From Antedon mediterranea (Eukaryota > Echinodermata > Crinoidea > Comatulida > Antedonidae), in NCBI RefSeq assembly GCF_964355755.1, contig NC_092672.1, forward strand, positions 29,386,501 to 29,450,500: a DNA stretch of 64,000 nt, written 5' to 3'. Positions 36,401 through 51,400 of this stretch are shown one piece after another. Below the pieces are notes generated by a model, which was not told the DNA's origin, searched no databases, and saw nothing but the letters and a program-made list of their open reading frames with translations. Made by a program: the position numbers and the translations under genes. Every line of letters starts with the position of its first letter. The stretch's first letter is position 1.

Positions 36401-39400
36401 GGTAGTGGAGACTGAGTTTTACAGTATTTTCTTTTTAATGAAGCTTTGTGAAAGAAAATAATGCTTTTTTTTTATTAAATTAAACTTGATTTATTTTTAT
36501 CTGCAGGCATCAAGCATCCAAATATAATCTGCAATGTATGCAAAAAACATGGAATACAAGGAACGAGATGGAAATGTAGTGATTGCCATGACTATGACCT
36601 CTGCTTCCTCTGTTATATGAACGACAAACACGACCTCAATCATTCCTTTCTACGATTTGTTACGCAACATTCTGTCGGGTTAGTATATTTGTAACACTAA
36701 TAGTAAATAATGTAGCTTTTTTTGTGTTTTCAACGTGCATTCAATCAAATAGGGAATTTAATGCAAATATAGGTGGGAGGAAAACTACAATACTAAACAG
36801 TAACGCTGCCTTGGTAGATATACTACTGTATAGAAAGTACAGTAACACTGCTTAATATATAGCAGTAATTGAGTGGCATAAACACTGCTTGCTAAGCCAG
36901 TAAAGCCTGCAAGGATAAGGCAGTAATGCTGCTACTATAAGCCAGTAACACAGATAAGGCAGTAATGCTATTACTGTATAAGCCAGTAACACAGATAAGG
37001 CAGTAATGCTATTACTGTATAAGCCAGTAACACCGATAAGGCAGTAATGCTGCTACTGTAAGCCAGTAAGACTGATAAGGCAGTAATGCTGCTACTGTAA
37101 GTAAGCCAGTAACACTGATAAGGCAGTAATGCTGCTACTGTATGCCAGTAACACTGATGGCAGTAATCCTGCTAGTCTACTGTAAGCCAGTAACACTGAT
37201 AAGGCAGTAATGCTGTTAAGCCAGTAATGGTTAAGCCAGTAACTAACAATGCTAAGCCAACACTGCTTAGGTTTATAATGCTTTTAATACAATAATAACC
37301 GTCCTTGTGGCAGTAACTGTACAGATTTTTTACTAGAGTTTAAACCCATAAATAGCTAAGAGAGATTGAAAAGAAATCAATATTGCCACTAAACACAAGG
37401 ATGGTCTTATACTGATCCAAAATGTATTCCTTAAATTTTATCCAGATAATTTTGCTTAAAAGTTCTGTAAACTTAATAAATAATAGCCAGGATACAGTTA
37501 CTACCATAACATCGTCGTAGCAGGTGCATTGTAATCAATTTGATTAGTTTTCTTGGCAATATCTTCATACCTAAATTAATGCTTCTAAGATAAAGTCATT
37601 ATGATTTTAAGCTTGCTTGAAGTAAGCCTTTTAAACCGAAAGCAATCCTGGATAAATTACTGCTACCCTGGGAAAAACCATCAAAGCTTGTATTGTATTG
37701 TTTTCCTGGTGGTCGTGCATATATTTTTATTTGCAATCATAATTTGTCTAGGTTTACATAACGAACTGAACGTTGCTACTTTACGATGTGTGCCATGTTA
37801 ATTAAATTTCTAACATTGATTTCCTTGCTGTAATAGTTTTTGTGTTTAATTTGGTTACATGGGAATAAATTAGTTCCCAGAATATAAATTGCTTTTTGGA
37901 ATTGAGTACTACAAATCCGAGAACTGGGTTGTAGAGTGCACCATTGCTGACGCCGACAAATTTCAGAAATATGACCATAGTTACTTTGCATTTCCATTCA
38001 AATTTATCTAAATTGAAGGTACTGTTAAAACATATACAGTATTACAACTAACTTCTTTCCATCATCAATAACAGCAAATTGAATAGCAATGCATTTTCTC
38101 AGGTAGTTGAGCTGTAGCTTAGTGGTTAACATCCTTGCCTTCCAATTCCAATGTCCAGGGTTCAATCCTGACATACAATACTGTAGTGCCAGGGTTGTAA
38201 CTCCACTCCGTAAGCCTCAAATGAGACTTAGATAAGCATGATAAATAATTCATAAAATAGTTTATTCATCCTGTAATTTGGGAGTTTCTTGCTGTTGGAT
38301 TCATATGAAATAAAAAGGTAAATTTCTTTCCCCTCGTTTCTTCTCCCTAAATTTGTAAACATGAAAATTAAAAGTAATTTCCCAATTGCAGTCATTCATT
38401 GCCTGATGCATTGCTTTTAATAACTGTGTTAATTTAATTTGTACTATGCAATGTGGTGTGTCGATCAATCATTTTATAGAATACGATATTGTTTACGATA
38501 CTTGTAATAACTTGAGGCCAGCTGAAGTGGTAATAATAATATAATCGTATTATGAGAAGTTCAGAAACCTTTAGCATTTCTACTAATACAAATTCTTCGG
38601 AGAATTCTCGCTCACAATACTTGAAAATAAAATGATTGAGATTTTAAGAACTCATATTATAATAACAGTATTGACAATAAGGAGAATCTTTAATAAGCAG
38701 GTTGTTCTTTTGCCAAATCTTCATATTCTGTGAAAAACTACCATATTTGCCTGATCTATGATTTCACTGACTCAGTGTATAGAATATCACTTCTGGCATC
38801 AACCTCCTGAATGGCTCCCTGCAATAGCTACATCTCAGAGACATTATCTCATTGTGTCACTGTCTCCCACATAATGTACCTACCACCACTTCTCGTATTT
38901 ACTGACTTCACATTTAGTCTCATCCACATTCCCTGCCTTCCTGCAGCAGTAAATACCTCCCGGATTCACAGGGCTTCCATATTCACTGGACTTCCATATT
39001 CACAGGCCTCCCAGATTCATCCCAGATTCACATGCCTTCCATATTCATGCCTCCCATATTCATGCCTCCCATATTCATGCCTCCCAGATTCATGCCTCCC
39101 AGATTCATGCCTCCCAGATTCACAGGCCTCCCACCAATATTCATGCCTTCCATATTCACATGCCTCCTACAGTATATTTATGCCTCCCATATTCATGCCT
39201 CCCAGATTCACAGGCCTCCCAGATTCACAGGCCTCCCACCCATATTCATGCCTTCCATATTCACATGCCTCCTATATTTATGCCTCCCATATTCATGCCT
39301 CCCATATTCAATGCCTCCCAGATTCACAGGCCTCCCAGCCATATTCATGCCTTCCATATTCACATGCCTCCCATATTCGCATGCCTCCCAGATTCACAGG

Positions 39401-42400
39401 CTTCCCAGATTCACATGCCTCCCAGATTCACATGCCTCCCAGCTTTAGCATCTCCAACATTCTTCTTCTTCTTACATTGTATTCGGCTCCAACTATTGCA
39501 ATCACAGTCTTCTTCATTCACTGCCCTTTTTTCACTCTCCTGCCAAGACTCATTAACTGCAGCATTTAAAATTCAACTCACTTCACAAAACAAAACATGT
39601 TACTGTCACTAAAAATTGATTATAATTTAGCATACAGTACAACTTGACTACAGTACATTACAATTACGGTAATTAAGAAATTTCAATGACTTTTTATACT
39701 GTATGTCTGAAATATATAGTTGGCCAAGAAATAATTTTTGCCACAGAAATTTTACTAAGCTAGTGTACACACTATCAAACCGTACAAGTTGCATTCTGGG
39801 ACGTCGCAGTATACTTTACTTTAGGGTAAAGCCATTATATAAACAGTGCCGATCATAGAACCAATTATAGATGTAATTTATTTGAAACATCTTGCCGCGG
39901 AAATTCAACTACGCTAGTATAAACGCTATCAAACCGTACAAGTTGCATTCTGGGACGTCACAGTATACTTTACTTTAGGGTAAAGCCATTATATAAACAG
40001 TGCCGATCACAGAACCAATTATAGATGTAATTTATTTGAATCTAGGTAACTTGTGTTAGACTAGAAAATCCTTGAATTAAATGATTAGTCTAACTTAGAA
40101 TAGATTGGATTGCGCATTGTCGCTTTCATGTTCATTAATTTATTGAACTGTTATTTTAAATGAAAAGTAACAGTTTTAAGATTTAACGACAGATGCTTGC
40201 TATTTCATACGATTTTCCGACTTCATATTCACCTTCAGTACAGATAGCCTAGTTCTCTAGTGTAATATTTTGTTTAAAGATGTTAGGCCCTATTGTCCCC
40301 CAAAATCATGAAAAATAAAGCTTTATAAAATCAGACTTTGAAGAGGTCATTTTTTAAATGTTTTCACTTCTATCCATAGGGAAAAAAAAATTATTTCACT
40401 TATAAAAAGAGGAAATGATAAACAATGAAATTTAACACTGACGACAGAAAATTTGACTTTAAATTACAGTTTATTCAGATAAATTATTGTTTTGCCGATC
40501 TTATTTTTAACAAATTGAATATCTGTTTCGACTTTAAAATGGCATTAAAAAAAATTGTTTTGTACATACTGCTTTGGGATAGGCCGATTCAGGGGACACT
40601 CTCTTTAAACTTAACAACTAAACAATTTATTTTGATGAAGAATAATCCCAATCTGTGTAGTTTTTTAACATATTTTTGGATTGTTTTTATTGTACCTTGG
40701 TGATGTTGTTATGGCTGGTGATATCCTCTATACAGATCCTTCTTTTATGGCATATCCTGTTGGGAAAAATGATCAAATATAATCCCTTTAAATCATGTAT
40801 AATAGATGTTTAATCCGATGAAATCCAAATATTATTATGTTATCCCATCAAACCTAATCCCTTGAGATGTCTAATTGGCATTTAATCCTCATAAATGCAT
40901 ATAAGTTTATATCCCATCTCATTTAATCCCCTAGAGATTACAATTGATTTGTTTAATCTATAGAAAATCAATAAATCATTGTTATAATCTTTGATTGAAT
41001 CTACTGCCATTATCGTGATTGTTATTATGGTTGCTAGGCAATGTATAGTGATGTACACAGTATGCCTGGTGGCAACAGTGTAAATTAATAATAATATATT
41101 TCATTAAGGTTATTAATTTACTGCTTAATTAGAGTGCTTGGTCTTTGCAATAGAATTTCTTCTGGAGTTGAGAATTTCTTATACTGTACAGTAGTTCTAC
41201 TTCCAATTAGGTTTATGAATTACATTCAGTTTTCCTCTTTTGTAGTGTAACTACCACTTTTATTCATTCATCATTACAATATACAGTATATTAACTAGTT
41301 TATTTAAACTCTTTTTGTCATTATTTTCTAGAATTTAGAATACTGTACTCTAAATTTATAATAAATAAAAATGCATATATTAGCGTTTACTTACACCCTG
41401 TATACAAATTTATAAGTTTATCGCTTTCAATTTTGGATAGGATCCAAGTTTAAGTTTGTTAATATTATCTATTAATTTTTTCTATTATGGAAATAAAACT
41501 ATCTATTAGGAACAACTTTGTACAAAATCTTGATAAGCTTATTAATTTATGTTTAATTAGGGACCATTTCAAAATTATTCTAGTGCAGTTACAGCAGTAT
41601 CTCAATTTTGTTGGTATGGTACTGTTTAAAAACTTGTTTGTAATTTTACTTGTTTTGAGTAATGTTGTACATCATTGTCATTATTGTCGTAATCATCATG
41701 TTTATTTCAATGACAAAAAGTACTGCAACTTTCAAAATTGAAACTAAAATCATTGATTGCATAATTGTAACAAAATGAATCAGTGTGATATAAAAATAAT
41801 GAATGTGTATTATGAGTGGAATGGTACAAATAATTTCATGAGGTGAAAGATGGAATTCTATTTTCACAAGGCAACAGGTGAGTGGATAGAATTTGATATT
41901 TCACTTCATGAAATTATTTGTACCATTCCACGAAGAATAGATATTCATTAAGATTTAGTTTTTCTTACGCGAGAAGATTTTTTTGTCATATAATATTTGT
42001 CTCCATACTCCAGTAACTGCAGTACAAAAAATTGACATGATCTCATAATCATATACAAAAAAAGCAAAACTGAAAATATGCGTGATAATTAATGCAAGCT
42101 TTTAAAAATGAAAGTACTTAAATAATTAAAATGATATCATACTTTCTAATTCGCTGTCAACACGGATTCACAAAACTGCGTGTTATGGTCATGTGCTAAG
42201 TGACTCACCCACCACTATCTACCTTCCTGTTGAAGAACAACTTAAAATTTAACTAATTTTTGATGAGTATTGATGAACCTTTGTTCTCACAATAAAGTTG
42301 TCCAGTTATGATGGAAAGATACATTTCTGGAAATATTGGAAATTTTAACTGAATTTGATTTATTAGTAATTGTAATATTAGCAAGTTGATATTTCAGTGA

Positions 42401-45400
42401 GAAGAAAGAAGTTTGGTGTTTCTATTTCAAGCTGTGATCACCTGAATCTTGTGGATTTATGCGTTAAAATGATACTTTGTGTGTAATTTGGAAAAGGCAT
42501 CTAGAATCGTTGATATTTGTGGATACATTTAATTTTAGATGGGATGAAATTTTGAAGTAACACATACTATAGTATTACTTTATTGTGCTGTTAAACCCAT
42601 CTGATGATTCATTGTTCTCTATTGTTTGAGAATTTTAATACATTATTGTAGTTTGAGAGGAAAATCGTAAATGAAATTAATCGTTAGATAGTTATGGATT
42701 TAAATACTTTTGAAATGGCGATATTTCAAAGTAAACAAGAAAATAGTTTTAAATTAAACTGCTACATACTGTAAGTACACTAGTCCATCTTGTGCCTGAC
42801 TTACCTGAATAAACCAACAACAGTCCTCTGTCTTTGAAGAGAAGATACATTACGAAAAGAAGACATTGAGTTAGAATACCCCTGTTGGATAATGGGACCA
42901 TTCCCACATAGTGTAACCTGTACTGGCCAGTAGGAAAAACATCGTGGAGTCATTTCAAATTGAACAATATTTTATATCAAGAAGAGTACAGTTCGTAAAC
43001 TTTACAATTGGTTCAAATTTGATGATTTCTACCACCGTTGTTCAAGTCTGAAACTCAATTCAACAAGGCACAAACAAACTTATCTGATATTCTCATAGGT
43101 TTTATTTTCTAAACTGTACTTTTAAACAATAGTAGCGTACAATTATTTTTGAAACTTTTTATTTGAATCATTTCAAATAATATGGTATCAACAGAGCGAT
43201 CGGTAACAATCAAACTGATCTTAAGGGTACCTACATTACCAAGGTGTGTTGATATTTTTTTTTTAATGCACATTTTAGGTTTCCTGAGAACATTTTCTCC
43301 TATGTATATTTGTTTTTTTTCATTAATATTATTATAATGACATTGCTTTATAACACTTCACAATAGACTATTATATTTAAATACAAAACCAAAATACAAA
43401 GGGCAGTGGACGAGATGATGTCACATCCCCTAAGGGTCGCTACGTGTCAACCTGCCAACTATACAGACCTCATTGTCATTTGTCAGTCCATGACAGAGTG
43501 TGAATTTTTTTTTTAATTTGGCATTTAATAATTATAGAAAACAAGAAAATAACAAACTAGGTCATATCATTTAATAGGCTTAAAGATCAGCTTTTAGCCA
43601 GTACAGTATTATTATGCATAAGTACTAACTATAAGAATGCTATAAGCACTTAAGTATGATACATCTAGTCAATTAAGATTCACAAACTATCCTGTTTACA
43701 TCCAATTAAAATTTAAAAATCACGTTTCAACCCGTTACATCAACTACTATATGTTGCTACTTCTCTTGAAAAATCTTTAAAAAAAACCTGATTTTTTAAT
43801 TTATTATTTAACTTTTAAACACACATCCATTCTCCTTAATGAATACAATTCTTTTTGCATTTTAATTAAATTAAAAAAAATTCACATTTTAAACTGTATC
43901 TAATGTGTACATCTCTTTAAAAAAATGTAATGAATTTTTATTTTGAAGGTTAACCCTTTATTAACATTCTTTCTCCTTCCCAAAATCGATTTACAATTTA
44001 ATCGACTTCACTCCTTCCTAGAATAGAAAGTAGAAATTTATCATCAAAATGAATGTTGTTTATAAAGAAAAAAAATTACTAGGAAATGATGAAAGTTCTC
44101 ATTTGCAGTTGATAAACTCACTGTTAATGAATGTGTTTTGAATTACAAAAAAAAAAATGTTTAAAGTATTTATCATGTTTATAACGACCTTAACTATTTG
44201 ATTTTTTTGTTGGTAATCAAGGTTAAAACAATTGAAACCAATCAAGAAAAGTAACAAATTTCCACTTGGAAATTCCAAGTTAAAAGAAAAATCTATTGCT
44301 GATTGAGAGTTTATATGATTTTGTTTTTATAGAGTACGGATGCCAAAGAGACAAGGGGGTACCAAAATACAAAGTAGAGGGCTCTTTCCAGGAGCAAAGG
44401 TCGCAAGAGGACCGGACTGGGATTGGAACCATCAAGATGGTAAGTTGTGAAGTGATAAGAAAATTGATGATAGATTGCTTTACACAGCCGTAGCCAGCAT
44501 AGAGGCAGATGAGGCGCCGGTCTCATCTGAAATTTTCAATTTTCACCTCCCACCCCAATTCCCCAGTACAGGTTGTCCTATTTATGTTATTAATTATATA
44601 AAACATCTTTGCCTCATCTGTTTTTAACCTCACACTACGACCTTTTCAAAAGATCTCCATCTTTATTGTGGTACAATTTTAGAGTGTTATGACATCATAC
44701 TGTAAGTCGACTCATATCACTGAAAATTTGGCAGTCAACTTCCACATGCGCAAGAGGCGCCTATACACAGTCCCTAATTTGATGAATTGACAGTCATGGA
44801 GATTGTGGTACAGATAGTGGTAAATTTCAGTAAAGTTAAAATAATGTCAGAATTAGGTAAAAATATTCATTTTCTTCTTAAACAGGTGGAGAAGGTAAAC
44901 ATGGAAAAGTCAATGATATTCGTGGTTGGGACACCGAGTCGGGCCGCAGTGTTGCAAATGTTACATGGTCTGCTGGAACGACAAATGTTTATCGTATCGG
45001 ACACAAAGGAAAAGTAGATTTAAAGTATATTCAAGATGCCCCAGGTAGCTACTATTACAAGGATCATCTTCCAAGATTAGGTAAGTAAGAACAACATATA
45101 TAATAATGTTGTCACTTTGGATGTTTTTACAGAATTTTTAAGCACCTGAAAATAAACTTTAAATCTAGTCAGCTCGTTTACGAAAACCTGAACATTTCCA
45201 GATACATTTTAAATTTTTGCATGAGAGTACAGTAGCATGATTTGCATCTCATAAAAAAAATTGCTAACAAATATAATAATAAAAAAAAATAATTGAAAAG
45301 AAATAATATTGTTTAATAAACAAAAGGAAAATGCTACATCTTCTATTCTTTCTTACAATTGAATATTGGTTATGACAAAAATGGTAGAAATAATTCATAT

Positions 45401-48400
45401 CACTCATACATAATATGTAGTATTTTGTTTTAAACTTTGAATACAATTCAATATTGATAACAAAGAAGCGTTTAAAGAATGATTTAATTCCAGGTTTGTT
45501 TTCATTTCTTTTTGATTTATCATTCACCATTCTCACTCAACCATTTCTCTTTGTTTATGTTCATCCACCCTTTCAAATGTCAAAGGTCATCTGTGAACAT
45601 GAGTGAACTAATTTTTATAGTAATCAATTATTATCATTTTTATTTATATTCCTTTATACTTTTCAATTTAGTAAACCATGTATTATTATTTTAAAATAGA
45701 GACCATGTCAAAATGATTGCATTTGGTACTCAGAGTTTTTGCTGAATAATGTTTGGCTCTAAACTATTTTTCTGTATATTTTTCTTGATTTGCTTTAAGC
45801 AGATGAAAGTCTTTATCAATCCATGCGTTCAATTATCTATCCCTTAATTTTTTCGTCCATTCATTGCCCCATGCCTAAACCATTCGCACACTTTCTGCCT
45901 TTGTTAACGTTCCACCACAGACTGATGAGCTTGCTTATCTATCCATAGGCTTACTACATTATCTATAGCTGTCTAGCATTGTGTATTGAGAGATTCTTTA
46001 AAATCTTATTTTTAACCGAAGATTGATTTTCGCAAATCGCATTTAATATACCGCTGCACACAGCTGCAATACCAGTGATTCAAACCTTTTAGGAAAATAA
46101 ATACATTTACGCTTAATATCCACGGTTCATTGAAGTTTATAATGTGCGTTAAATCGTAATCATGCTTTTTACGATGAAGATGAGTATTGGTCATCACAGA
46201 CTCCAATTCCTAAAATGAAACTTAATATTTGGTAGATTAATTTGTCTGTAATGTGTATTTCAAGTAATTTATTTCAAAGATGATAGTCATTCAATTAAGA
46301 TATTGTGTTTAATATTGAACATTATGAAAGTAAATGGTTTTATGTTATTTCTTTCTATATCATTTGTATGGTTGTGCATTAAAACGCATTTCAAGCAATT
46401 TATTTTGAAGATGATAGTGTTTCAATTAAGATATGTTTTGAAATGAAATGAAAAGTAATTTAGTGTTTTTTTTGTTTCTATTTGGTTATGATTTAACACA
46501 AATAATTGTTTTTTGACACAAATAATTTTTTTTAAAAAGTATAGTGTTCACTGGTCTAAAAAAAGAATAATAATTATTAAGATAGTAAAATAACATGCAC
46601 AGCAACGCTACATGGAAGTAAATGATGCCAGTAGTATCTTGAGATGCTCCTGTGGGGTGTTTTCCGCACTGTTCGTAAAATCAAAACGGTACTGGGTATG
46701 ATACTGTAGCATTCTTGTCACCATCCATTCATAGAAAGTTTGATGAAGAAGGCCATCTGTATGGCGACTGTAGAATGTACCAGAGACATGACTTACTTTT
46801 TATGATAGAAGATTGGAATATTTTTTACTAAAGAGTTATACAATGCATACTGTACGTTTTATAAAATTGCGGTTTTGTACTGTCCCATTTTCGGATAGGT
46901 GGCATTAAACACTTTTCTAATTTCTAATTTTTTCAGTAAGATACAGTACTATTGAAATCTTATAAAAGTATTCCTTATTCTAAATTTGAAACTATCATAT
47001 CAGGTATCCAACTACGGCGCCATTACGTCTGTCCACGACAGTGTGTGTGAACTAGTAGACCGGGGTAACTTCCTACTCGTATCGAAAGATGTACTAGGTA
47101 AGTGCACACAAGCAATATGCATACACTGGACCTACGGTTTATAGTCCTTGTCCGAGAAGACTTGTTCTACCACCAGAACCATCCAGAACGAGTGAGCCTC
47201 GAACCCTTGTTGATGTTATGGCTATGGATTACGGTTCCACTGTCTTAACTGCTTGGCCACTCAATGTATTAAGCCTACGTATTTATACAATTAAATTATT
47301 TAATATTTTAGTATTGTTTTCCTTGTCAAAAACTAAAATAAATAAGAAAATTCACTAAACCATAAGAACTGTCTCACCATTTTGAATGACAGACATAGGA
47401 CACACAATCACATTCATATTTTATATTCATCATATGATAACAATTAAATCTTTAGACTTAGATGTTACACCTTTTCAACAACATTCTTCTACCCTCGGGT
47501 CACATCGTGTCATTGGTAGCCAACTACGGCACCATTACGTCTGTCCACGACAGTGTGTGTGAACTAGTACACCGGGGTAACCCCCTACTCATCTTGAAAA
47601 ATGTACTAGGTTCTTTAAAGTGCACATGAGCCAGATGGTGATGGTTTATAGTCCTTATCCGAGAAGACTTGTTCTACCACAAAAACCATGGAGTGAGTGA
47701 GCTACGAACCCTTGCCAATGTTATGGCTATGGACTATGGTTCCACTGTCTTAACCGCTCGGACACACTCGCTCAAACTATTAGTCGTATGGAGCCAGTTT
47801 TTTAACTTCTTTTTTTTATTATGTTATATTTTTTTTAGTACAAGATACTATATTGAAGTCAATACAATTTCTTATTCAATATAAACCTGAAACTAACATT
47901 ATAAAGAGTATACATTCCATCTTACAAACAAACCATAAGCAATAATAATTGATAATATCGAGCGAGTATAAATACATTTCATGTTTCATATTCTAGCTTT
48001 TCATTATTTTTGTATTTAAGTGCATCTATTCATCATGCGAATCATTAATTCCATTGAAATTCAGAAAAAAAAAATATTGAGCATGGTAAAATAAAATGAG
48101 AGATACAGTATGGTTTGCAATTCCATTACTTCTTCCAATCACAAATTGTGTTATCACTCATTTTTACTGCGATATTTCTGCGGTCAAAAATTTTATATCG
48201 ATAATATTAAACTTTATTGTAAAAAATAAAATAAGGAGATAAAAAATGATGACATTTCATTATCGTTGTGAAACTTTATTTTCCGGTCCGTATACAATTT
48301 TTTTTCCCATCCGAGATTATAAAATTGAATTTCTATGAAAATACAACAATATTTTTCTAAACTTGTATTCGTTTTTTGATTTGCACTGTTTGTTAAGCTC

Positions 48401-51400
48401 TGTCTACATTATCAAACTTTTTGTGACAAAAAAGTGTGATGTGCCGATATGGAATTGATGATGTCATATCACTACCATATTTGGGCATATCACTACCATA
48501 TTTGAGCACGTATCACACTTTTTTTGTCAAACTACAGTAGCTAGAAAGAATATTGGTCAGATGTTTTGCCCTACTCTGACGTAATTTGTACTTTATACTA
48601 AGTGCATTTGAGAATACATTTTCAGGTGGGACTCAAACCCATGACCTCCAGATCACTAACCTGGCGTTCATACCTTTAGACCACCGAGCTTGCGCTGATG
48701 GCTAGGGTTAGATTCGAACCCAAGTATGCAGCTGGTACTGTACCAACAGAGTTGTAATTGTATTTACCTATTGTGGAGAGCTTGCATCAGGGAGTGAAGT
48801 ATTTGGTCAGATGTTTTGGGTTATTCATCTTTATTACATGAGCTATTCTTAATACTTTGTTGGGTACTAAAAGTGCCTTTAGTGTCAATCATAACTAACA
48901 GCAGACCTCACACTTAGACTTTTTTTTTGCTGAATAGAGGCGGGATGTTTGTCTGTTTTTACCTCTGTATATTGTTTTTACAGTACTTAATTGTGTGCAT
49001 CGGAAAAAAGAATTTTACTTTTGTGATTTCCACATCTGACAATAAATATATCATATCTTGTATGTTGTACTTAGCTATGATACAGATGATACAACCTTCT
49101 TCAATCTTGTGATCACACAATAAAAGCATCTGTCCCAAATATTGATTAAATTCAGTCTCTGATCAATAATCTTAAATAGAGTTACATTATATAGGTCACC
49201 TGCTATCGAGTATATGATTCCTGAGAGAGGTAATTTGTTTCAAAATAAATGAAACTATATATCACTCGTTGGAATTAACCTGTTTTATATAAAATAGGAC
49301 AATCACAAACCGGACTAAGTTGCTAAAAGCCTGTTACAGCTATTTTTCACCTTTCGGATTGTCCAATATACAAGTTACGAGAAATTGTTAACGTTCTGTC
49401 ATCAACAGTTTGAGTTAAATATGAGGTACGGTTTCTCGATGTTCTCCAGTTTAGTGGAAAATTTAAAAAGTATTACTATACAAAATTGCAAGGATTTAGT
49501 TTAATGTATAGCTGAGAATTTATTCCATGAAATAAATTAGGTATGAAATGTAACATTTAAGAGTAAGCTGAGGACATTAATCACACCTGTCGTTTATGTG
49601 TGTATGTAACTGTGCCATAATGATGTATAGCCCACATTACATTATAAAATAAGGCTAGCAATATCATTAAATGGTTTAATAGACTTCCATGGCCCACAGT
49701 TTTAATTACAATTCTGCATCCTGTCTATTTTATTCACACATTTATAAAAGGGATGGGGAGGGAGAGGGGTTATAATAATACTCTCTAGCTATATTATGAT
49801 CCAAGCTAACCATCACCATAATAGACTGGCCCGCAGTTTTAATTTAACATTCTACAGACACCTTGTCCGTTTTATTCACATATTTATTAAGGAGGTGGTA
49901 CAGAGGCATGTACTGTAGATATTTTAAAGACCCCTTCCCTGCAATTTTGGACGTTTTTTGGAAAATAATACATATATATCACTTTAAAAACATTAAACCA
50001 TGTCATTCCTTGTCTTTAATGTACGTTTTATGGTAAATTATGATAAAAAGTGAGAAACAATGCACTACCTAAGTAGCTCGCGGCGATCGACCTCTCGTGG
50101 ACGGTCTTAGGCCTAGCCTAGCTAGGCTTAGTTTTGTAGGCCTAGCTGGTAAACATCAATAACGTACGAACATCGTACGCTAGCTATATACCTAGCCTGA
50201 CGTTGTATAGTTGCTGCATTAATTGTCTTTCTATTTTTGCCAGACTCCGTTGATACAAATTGGGGAAAACCCGGTATTTTCGCTGAAAAGTTAGGAGTCT
50301 TCCATTTGTTTTGGCTTCACGATCGATCGAAAAGTGGGCGAATTACAGGTGAAAAACAAAAATATCAATCCGCGCGCAATGCATTTTGGGATTTATAGCG
50401 GGCCGCTATAATTATTAGAATCGATTTATTTTTCACATTTTTAACCGTTTAAAGACGAAAAAAGTTATTGCAATAGGACCATATAGTATTATTTTTACAT
50501 TAAATATAGTTTGTGATCTTAAATTAGATCTAAAAAACGTAGGGAATGGGGCTTTAAGTAACACTCACTAGCTATATACTGTATTAACCCAGCCAGAAAT
50601 ACTGTATAAAGACCTGCAGGCTGTAATCCAAGCTAGCCAATCCACCTAGCAATATAACCCAACTCAAACCATTTGAAGCCCAGCCATTATGCTCTCCAAC
50701 CAGTTATTGCACTTCACACTACACTGTCCAAATTTTCAGTGATTTTATCTTAGAAATTGCAAATATAAAACCAAAGCTTCATCTAGTGTGCAGAGAACAA
50801 CTTCAGAACTGGTGTCCCAAAGAACTTGAGGTTCTACTGTATTCATAAATAATAGCTGTGGAGGTTATTTTCTTTTTATTGAGCTTTTTAAAGCTCGGTT
50901 TACGCAACACAGGGGCGTAGGTGTGTCGCAAGTAATTTTACAAAGCATGACAAGATGGATCTCCCGAAATGCCGCTCGTGATTGGTCAATGCACTTCGTT
51001 GTACCTACAACATTGCTTTGCTGCTAAGTAGGAACCAAGCTTGCTAGTAGCTATGTTCTGTTCTTTACTGTCAGCTACTGTATCTTAATAAGTACACCAC
51101 TGTGATATCTAACCTCATTTTATGATCTTCTCTTTCTAGGGTTTATGCACTTTTAACACATTTCTTACGGCTGATTCAGATTACAGTACCTCTACACTCT
51201 ACCTTTAGACATAGTCATTAGTAATGATATTAGAACCTAAGGGTTAAATAACAATTGCTTTTCTTCTATACATTTGACTGCAATTAAACAGTTACGCATA
51301 ATGAATAATACGGTCTCATTTGCTGAATACGATACCGACAGTTACTTAATCAATACCAACTCCTTCTTAATTCTATGAATATTGTGAGTCATTAAAGTAC

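Larger units (their letters stand above)
22434..36506 (+). other. MIB2 intron 2 (14 kb)
   Basis: No gene recognised inside. It contains SINE and MITE copies, two inverted-repeat systems, a degraded SANT-like fragment and a G-rich minisatellite, all listed separately. Remaining stretches are AT-rich with no coding support. Confidence 0.7.
36679..44332 (+). other. MIB2 intron 3 (7.7 kb)
   Basis: Contains two minisatellites, a SINE, a 154-bp tandem duplication, a TTAA-type MITE relative and a 114-bp hairpin. 42,000-44,300 is AT-rich with nothing recognisable. Confidence 0.6.

Noticed and set aside
38811-39612. Plus-strand frames of 138-252 codons in the CCTCCCATATTCATG array
   Set aside because: Unit lengths are multiples of three, so stops are absent in several frames. 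The peptides are pure repeat translation with no domain.
46012-46206. Minus-strand frame with [21 protein letters not shown]
   Set aside because: It faintly recalls reverse-transcriptase-type endings, but there is too little sequence and no motif to support a call.
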